DNA from: UBA2108 sp963925495
GTDB taxonomy: Bacteria; Bacteroidota; Bacteroidia; Flavobacteriales_G; Salibacteraceae
Direction of reading: 5' to 3'
NCBI GenBank assembly: GCA_963925495.1
Contig: CAWUST010000047.1
Location: forward strand, 1-18,981
Length of the DNA: 18,981 nt
Position numbers and translations under genes: made by a program. This document shows positions 14,511 to 18,981 of this stretch, one piece after another; position 1 is the first letter of the stretch; every line of letters starts with the position of its first letter. The notes under the pieces are model-generated. The model had not been told where the DNA came from. It made no database searches and worked only from the letters and a program-made list of their open reading frames with translations.

Positions 14511-17500
14511 ATGTCAAAGAATCGTTTTATTAATTTTCGTCTGGCTTCAATCATTTTTGTTGTTCTTGTTTCAGCGAATGTAACTTTTGCCCAAAAAAAC
14601 TTCACAATAGAATGGGAGGAAGTTGGAAGTGACAATTCAATAAGTGTTAAGCCAATTAAGTATCTAGCTTTTAAGGGTTCTTCTTATGATTTTACTAAGA
14701 ATTTTTATCCGAAGTTTGTAATCAAGTTTAAAATATCAAACTCTGAATCTGTCTCCTCTGCTGGTTTTGTTATTAATTCAAAATCTCCTTTTAATGAAAA
14801 TGAAAAACTAGTTTCTACGGTTAATGAAATTACAGATGAAGTTCAAATAGACATTTTTGAATACACGATTTATAACGAAAAATATTGCAGAATAGAAATA
14901 GTTCCGATTTATAAAAGTGGCTCCTCATTTTACAAGGTAAATACATTTAGTATAAACCCAGAAATTATCCAATCAAAGGCAATCCGTAATTCTAGTTCAA
15001 GATCTAGTCATGCCAGTAATTCTGTACTAAGCGGAGGTACATGGTACAAAATTGCTGTTATTAATGATGGTATATATAAGATAGATTATAATTTTCTTAA
15101 AAAAATAGGAGTGGATCCAAAATCGGTGAGTGTTAATAGCATTCGGATTTTCGGGAATGGTGGTGGAATTCTTTCGGAAGACAATAAAAGTTTTCGGTAT
15201 GATGATCTTCAGGAAAACCCAATGTGGGTTTCTAATATGAACCTAGAAAAATTTTCAAAAAATGATTACGCGCTGTTTTATGCAGAAAGTCCTCATGAAT
15301 GGAAATTGAAAGGAGATAAATATTCTTTTAAAACAAATCCTTACTCCGATACAAATTACTATTTCCTGACTTTTGATGGTGGAGTAGGAAACCCTTTAAG
15401 AATATCCGGCCAAACCAATTTTGCCTCTTCAAATTCTATAACAGTTAGTACGTTTAATGATTATCAAAGTCATGAAAAGGATCTTGCTAATTTAATCTCT
15501 AGTGGACGACAATGGTTGGGGGAAAATTTTGGAGTAAAAGGAAATCAGTTTTATGAGTTCGTGTTCCCTAATATTAGAAAGGAGAGAGATGCGACAGTAG
15601 ATGTACAGCTTGCAATGCGATCAGTAAATTCTACGAGTACGATGAATATTGGTGTTTCAGGCTTAGGGTCAGGAGCTATTTCTGGGGGCAGTGTAGGGTC
15701 TTATTATTTGGATAATTATGCCATTAATTATACTAATACTATCCGGGCAAAACCGTCTACTTCTAACCTCGGCGTCAATTTAACGTTTATAAAGGCAAAC
15801 GGAGAGTCTTTAGCTTGGCTCGATAGAATAGTAGTAAATTGTGAGAGGGATTTAATTTATGGATCAGGGCAAATGCCATTTTCATATACAAAACAAAGTG
15901 AAACTTCAGTGGATCATGAGTTTGTTTTGGAAGGGATTAATTCATTAAATCGAATTTGGGATATAACCAATCCGATTTCTTCTAAAAATCAAAAATTTAG
16001 CCTAATTGGCCGGCAAGCTCGTTTTATGCGCCCAGGTGGAAAGTTGGATAAGTTTATTGTGTTTAATGACCTTTCGGCTCAAATTCCTGAATGGGGAATA
16101 AAAATTGCTAATCAGAACCTGCACGCTTTAGCAAATAAAAGTCCCGACATGATAATATACACAACTGGTCTTTTTGCGAATTATGCCGATGAAGTTGCTG
16201 AGCTTCATCGAACAGAAGATGGTCTTTCTGTTGAAGTGGTCAATATTTTTCACGTTTATAATGAATTTTCAAGTGGAAGACAGGATGTGACTGCGTTAAG
16301 AGATTTTATGCGAATGTTGTTCGAGCATGCCAATGGAGACACTTCGTTAGCGCCTCGTTATTTGCTGTTGTTTGGCGATGCTTCTTACGATTATAAGTAC
16401 AGAATTACGGGAAATACCAATATTATTCCAATATACCAAATGGAAGAATCGTTTCATCCCATTGCTTCACTTGCAACCGATGATTTCTATGCCATGCTGG
16501 CTGATGACTATAGTGATTTGGTTACTGGGGTTGTTCACCTTGGTGTAGGACGTTTTCCTGTGAAAACAACAAGGCAAGCTGCAGATGCTGTAAATAAATT
16601 AAAGGCTTATAGTTCAGTAAATTCTTTAGGGAAATGGCGTTTGTCATTGTCTTATATTGCTGATGATGGAGATGGTCAACTACATATGAAGGATGCGAGT
16701 AATCTTGCTGATTCTGTTGACATTGTTTTCCCAAAAAACAATGTAAATAAAGTGCTTACAGATGCTTATCCGCAAAGAACTACTCCCGGTGGGCAAAGGT
16801 TCCCTGATGTAAATGCTGCAATAAATGAAGCGGTTGAGCGGGGATCATTAACATTGAACTACGTTGGGCATGGAGGTGAGTTAGGCTGGGCCGCAGAGAG
16901 AATACTTGAAGTATCGCAAATAAATAGATGGAGTAACATTAACAATATGCCACTTTTTGTAACTGCTACTTGCGAATTTAGTAGGTTTGATGACCCCAAA
17001 AGAACTTCCGCAGGGGAATTTGTGTTTCTTAATCCGGATGGAGGAGGGATTGGTTTACTGACAACCACAAGGGTTGTTTACGCCTCTCCTAATTATGAAT
17101 TAGCTAGAGCTTTTAATCGACTGGCTTATTCTGAATTTAACGGAAGTATGCCCAGGCTGGGCGATATTGTTCAAAGAACAAAGTTGGACCCCAATAATTT
17201 CAACGCAAATACAAGGGTTTTTGCTCTTTTAGGAGATCCAGCCATGAAATTAAACTATCCACTTCATGAAATTGTTACTAATACTAGGCCAGATACAATT
17301 GGAGCTCTTCAAAAAGTCACCATAACGGGTCAAATAAACCATAACAAAACAGGGGATCTAATATCTGATTTTAATGGAACTCTTTATCCGGTAGTTTATG
17401 ATAAAAAAAGCTGGAAAAAGACTTTAGACAATAAAGGAGAAGGAGCTTACAATTATAAAGCAAGAACTAATATTTTGTTTCGAGGAAAAGCCACAGTAGC

Positions 17501-18320
17501 CGCTGGCAAATTCTCATTCACTTTTGTTGTTCCAAAAGATATTGACTTTAATTATGGAAATGGAAAAATAAGTTACTATGCAGAAAACGGAAAAATAGAT
17601 GCATCGGGATTCGATACTTCTTTTGTTGTTGGTGGTCAAATTGGAGATCCGCTTGAAGATCAAGTAGGACCAGAAGTCCGGTTATTCTTGAATGACACCA
17701 CTTTTGTTTTTGGTGGAATGACAAGTAATGAGCCTAGTATTTATGCTAAAATATTTGATGAAAATGGCATAAATACTAGTGGAAGTGGAATAGGTCATGA
17801 TATTGTAGCTGTATTAGATGAAGACACTAAGGACGAACTTATACTTAATGATTATTACGAATCAGTTTTAAATTCATATCAAAATGGAATGGTGAAGTAC
17901 CCGTTTAAGGGCTTGTCAGAGGGAAAACATACCCTTTCACTAAAAGCATGGGATGTATATAATAATTCTGGGGAAGATAGAACCGAATTTGTGGTAAGTG
18001 AAAGTGCAGAATTGGCTTTAGATCATGTGTTAAATTACCCCAACCCTTTCACTACCAAAACTGACTTCTATTTTGAACACAATTATCCAGATCAAGATTT
18101 AGCAGTACGAATTCAAGTATTTACTGTTTCAGGAATAATAGTAAAAACGATGGATGGGTATTATAATAGTAAAGGGTTTAGAATTGGACCAATTTCTTGG
18201 GATGGAAGAGATGATTTTGGAGATAAGATTGGTCGAGGAGTCTATGTCTATAAGGTAGAAGTAAAATCCCCAAACGGGGATGCAGCTGATAAATTTGAGA
18301 AGCTTGTAATACTAAACTAA
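14511..18320 (+). CDS. porU: Type IX secretion system sortase PorU (peptidase C25 family)
   Basis: Cell-surface cysteine peptidase that removes the C-terminal signal of T9SS cargo and attaches the cargo to lipid/LPS, acting with PorV. The 1269-residue product has a Sec signal peptide (MSKNRFINFR plus hydrophobic LASIIFVVLVSANVTFA, cleavage near residue 27). A long beta-rich N-terminal region (about 30-530) precedes a gingipain-like C25 domain (about 545-920) with the catalytic His787 in NYVGHGGELGW and Cys821 in TATCEFSRFDDP. Beta-sandwich domains follow, then a C-terminal T9SS-type domain from about residue 1170, starting LDHVLNYPNPF and ending GRGVYVYKVEVKS...KLVILN. Length fits PorU (about 1150-1300). 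ATG 14511 is right before the signal peptide; no Shine-Dalgarno is seen. porV follows after 38 bases, as in other flavobacteria. Confidence 0.95.
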   Translation: MSKNRFINFRLASIIFVVLVSANVTFAQKNFTIEWEEVGSDNSISVKPIKYLAFKGSSYDFTKNFYPKFVIKFKISNSESVSSAGFVINSKSPFNENEKLVSTVNEITDEVQIDIFEYTIYNEKYCRIEIVPIYKSGSSFYKVNTFSINPEIIQSKAIRNSSSRSSHASNSVLSGGTWYKIAVINDGIYKIDYNFLKKIGVDPKSVSVNSIRIFGNGGGILSEDNKSFRYDDLQENPMWVSNMNLEKFSKNDYALFYAESPHEWKLKGDKYSFKTNPYSDTNYYFLTFDGGVGNPLRISGQTNFASSNSITVSTFNDYQSHEKDLANLISSGRQWLGENFGVKGNQFYEFVFPNIRKERDATVDVQLAMRSVNSTSTMNIGVSGLGSGAISGGSVGSYYLDNYAINYTNTIRAKPSTSNLGVNLTFIKANGESLAWLDRIVVNCERDLIYGSGQMPFSYTKQSETSVDHEFVLEGINSLNRIWDITNPISSKNQKFSLIGRQARFMRPGGKLDKFIVFNDLSAQIPEWGIKIANQNLHALANKSPDMIIYTTGLFANYADEVAELHRTEDGLSVEVVNIFHVYNEFSSGRQDVTALRDFMRMLFEHANGDTSLAPRYLLLFGDASYDYKYRITGNTNIIPIYQMEESFHPIASLATDDFYAMLADDYSDLVTGVVHLGVGRFPVKTTRQAADAVNKLKAYSSVNSLGKWRLSLSYIADDGDGQLHMKDASNLADSVDIVFPKNNVNKVLTDAYPQRTTPGGQRFPDVNAAINEAVERGSLTLNYVGHGGELGWAAERILEVSQINRWSNINNMPLFVTATCEFSRFDDPKRTSAGEFVFLNPDGGGIGLLTTTRVVYASPNYELARAFNRLAYSEFNGSMPRLGDIVQRTKLDPNNFNANTRVFALLGDPAMKLNYPLHEIVTNTRPDTIGALQKVTITGQINHNKTGDLISDFNGTLYPVVYDKKSWKKTLDNKGEGAYNYKARTNILFRGKATVAAGKFSFTFVVPKDIDFNYGNGKISYYAENGKIDASGFDTSFVVGGQIGDPLEDQVGPEVRLFLNDTTFVFGGMTSNEPSIYAKIFDENGINTSGSGIGHDIVAVLDEDTKDELILNDYYESVLNSYQNGMVKYPFKGLSEGKHTLSLKAWDVYNNSGEDRTEFVVSESAELALDHVLNYPNPFTTKTDFYFEHNYPDQDLAVRIQVFTVSGIIVKTMDGYYNSKGFRIGPISWDGRDDFGDKIGRGVYVYKVEVKSPNGDAADKFEKLVILN

Positions 18321-18342
18321 AATATTTGGAAAAGAAAAGAAG

Positions 18343-18350
18343 TATATTTG
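18343..18350 (+). promoter_or_regulatory. Possible -7 promoter box before porV
   Basis: TATATTTG matches TAnnTTTG, and TTTG lies upstream at 18325-18328, but the 14-base spacing is shorter than normal. Transcription would start near 18356, only a few bases before ATG 18359, which favours ATG 18371 as the porV start if this promoter is used. porV could instead be made from the porU transcript. Confidence 0.35.
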
Positions 18351-18358
18351 CAGAGTGC

Positions 18359-18981
18359 ATGAAACGGAGCATGAAAAAAATAAAAAATATTGGAAATGGA
18401 TTTGGCTTAACAGTCATTTTATTGACCTTTACTATTAATAGTATAGGGCAAGGTAAAATTTCAACTACTGAAATAGCTGGTGGTAACAGGTTAAATACGA
18501 TAACTACAGCAGTTCCCTTTTTGTTAATTGCACCGGATTCTAGAATGGGAGCAATGGGAGATGCTGGTGCGGGCACAACTCCGGATGCATCAGCAATGCA
18601 TTGGAATGCTTCTAAATTGGCTTTTGCAAAAGAAAAATCAGGAATGCTCATTGGCTACACTCCTTGGTTAAGGAGCCTAGTTCCAGATATTTCATTGAGT
18701 TATTTGAGTGGGTTTTATAACATGAATAAAATGCTTACTCTAGGAGCATCCTTAAAATATTTTTCGCTTGGAGATATTCAATTTACGGATGAAAACGGTC
18801 AAGAACTTCGAAAGTTTAATCCCAATGAATTTTCAATAGATGTTGCACTTGCGGCAAAATTAGGTCGTGATATTTCAGGAGCATTTACTTTGAAGTATAT
18901 TCATTCAAATCTTACAGGTGGAACTGCGGTGCAAGGTGCAGATACAAAACCAGGGCAAATGGTGGCTGCCGATTTATCCGT
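18359..18981 (+). CDS. porV: Type IX secretion system outer-membrane shuttle protein PorV (LptO), 5' part
   Basis: Outer-membrane beta-barrel that binds the C-terminal signal of cargo leaving the SprA translocon and carries it to PorU. The frame is open for 207 codons to the window edge, about half of the expected length (near 380-400). After a signal peptide (GFGLTVILLTFTINSIGQ) comes NTITTAVPFLLIAPDSRMGA, then MGDAGAGTTPDASAMHWNAS, the characteristic PorV N-terminal signature. Strand-like segments follow (SLSYLSGFY, LTLGASLKYFSLGDI, GAFTLKYIHSNLTG). Two ATGs are possible, 18359 (MKRSMKKIK) and 18371 (MKKIK); both give a workable signal peptide. It follows porU by 38 bases on the same strand. 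Confidence 0.94.
   Translation, partial: MKRSMKKIKNIGNGFGLTVILLTFTINSIGQGKISTTEIAGGNRLNTITTAVPFLLIAPDSRMGAMGDAGAGTTPDASAMHWNASKLAFAKEKSGMLIGYTPWLRSLVPDISLSYLSGFYNMNKMLTLGASLKYFSLGDIQFTDENGQELRKFNPNEFSIDVALAAKLGRDISGAFTLKYIHSNLTGGTAVQGADTKPGQMVAADLS

Noticed and set aside
18178..18651. Minus-strand open frame of 157 codons across the porU/porV junction
   Set aside because: It covers the conserved PorU C-terminal domain and the PorV signature on the other strand, both clearly real; Pro/Ile-rich sequence typical of an antisense frame.
1..18981. Defence system, mobile element, CRISPR or biosynthetic cluster
   Set aside because: Every gene is accounted for by housekeeping or T9SS families with tight spacing; no integrase, transposase, repeat array, tRNA-linked attachment site or composition break was seen.

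Overview
The window is an AT-rich chromosomal segment from a member of the Bacteroidota, most likely Flavobacteriia. It carries type IX secretion (T9SS) and gliding genes (PorU, PorV, a PorP/SprF protein and GldJ). It also has several TAnnTTTG-type -7 promoter boxes typical of the phylum, few recognisable Shine-Dalgarno sequences, and a single-chain glycyl-tRNA synthetase. The genus cannot be fixed from the sequence alone. Coding density is very high: the longest gap between genes is about 150 bases (14361-14510). I saw no tRNA, rRNA, CRISPR array, insertion sequence or phage gene.

Positions 1-3990 (minus strand) look like one operon. Reading along the minus strand it contains a short glycogen-synthase-like protein, a DUF4270 lipoprotein and glmS, which lacks only its last codons at the window edge. 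Divergent from it, 4091-8852 (plus strand) is a tightly packed run: panC, panD, a flippase-like membrane protein (UPF0104/LPG synthase TM family), a stand-alone HldE/RfaE2-type nucleotidyltransferase, radA and a NudL-like Nudix hydrolase. Several of these genes overlap by a few bases. panC and panD make pantothenate precursors for coenzyme A, and the NudL family cleaves CoA, so the run has a loose CoA theme, but the other genes are housekeeping functions of other kinds.

glyS (8917-10455, plus) has its own recognisable promoter and converges on murF (minus), with only 4 bases between the two stop codons. Upstream of murF on the same strand lies gldJ, separated from it by a clear intrinsic terminator whose T-tract runs into the murF start region. 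Further upstream on the minus strand is a PorP/SprF-family outer-membrane protein. Divergent from that, on the plus strand, are porU (C25-family sortase) and porV (cut off by the window end).

The right half is therefore a T9SS cluster. PorU and PorV form the cell-surface machinery that cleaves and attaches secreted cargo, GldJ is a lipoprotein needed for gliding and secretion, and PorP/SprF proteins belong to the trans-envelope part of the system. I found no convincing wholly new system. The most interesting points are the degenerate glycogen-synthase-like protein, which lacks the usual substrate-binding residues and the second domain, the missing catalytic cysteines and large insertion in GldJ, the PorP/SprF gene placed between porU and gldJ, and the terminator/start overlap at murF.
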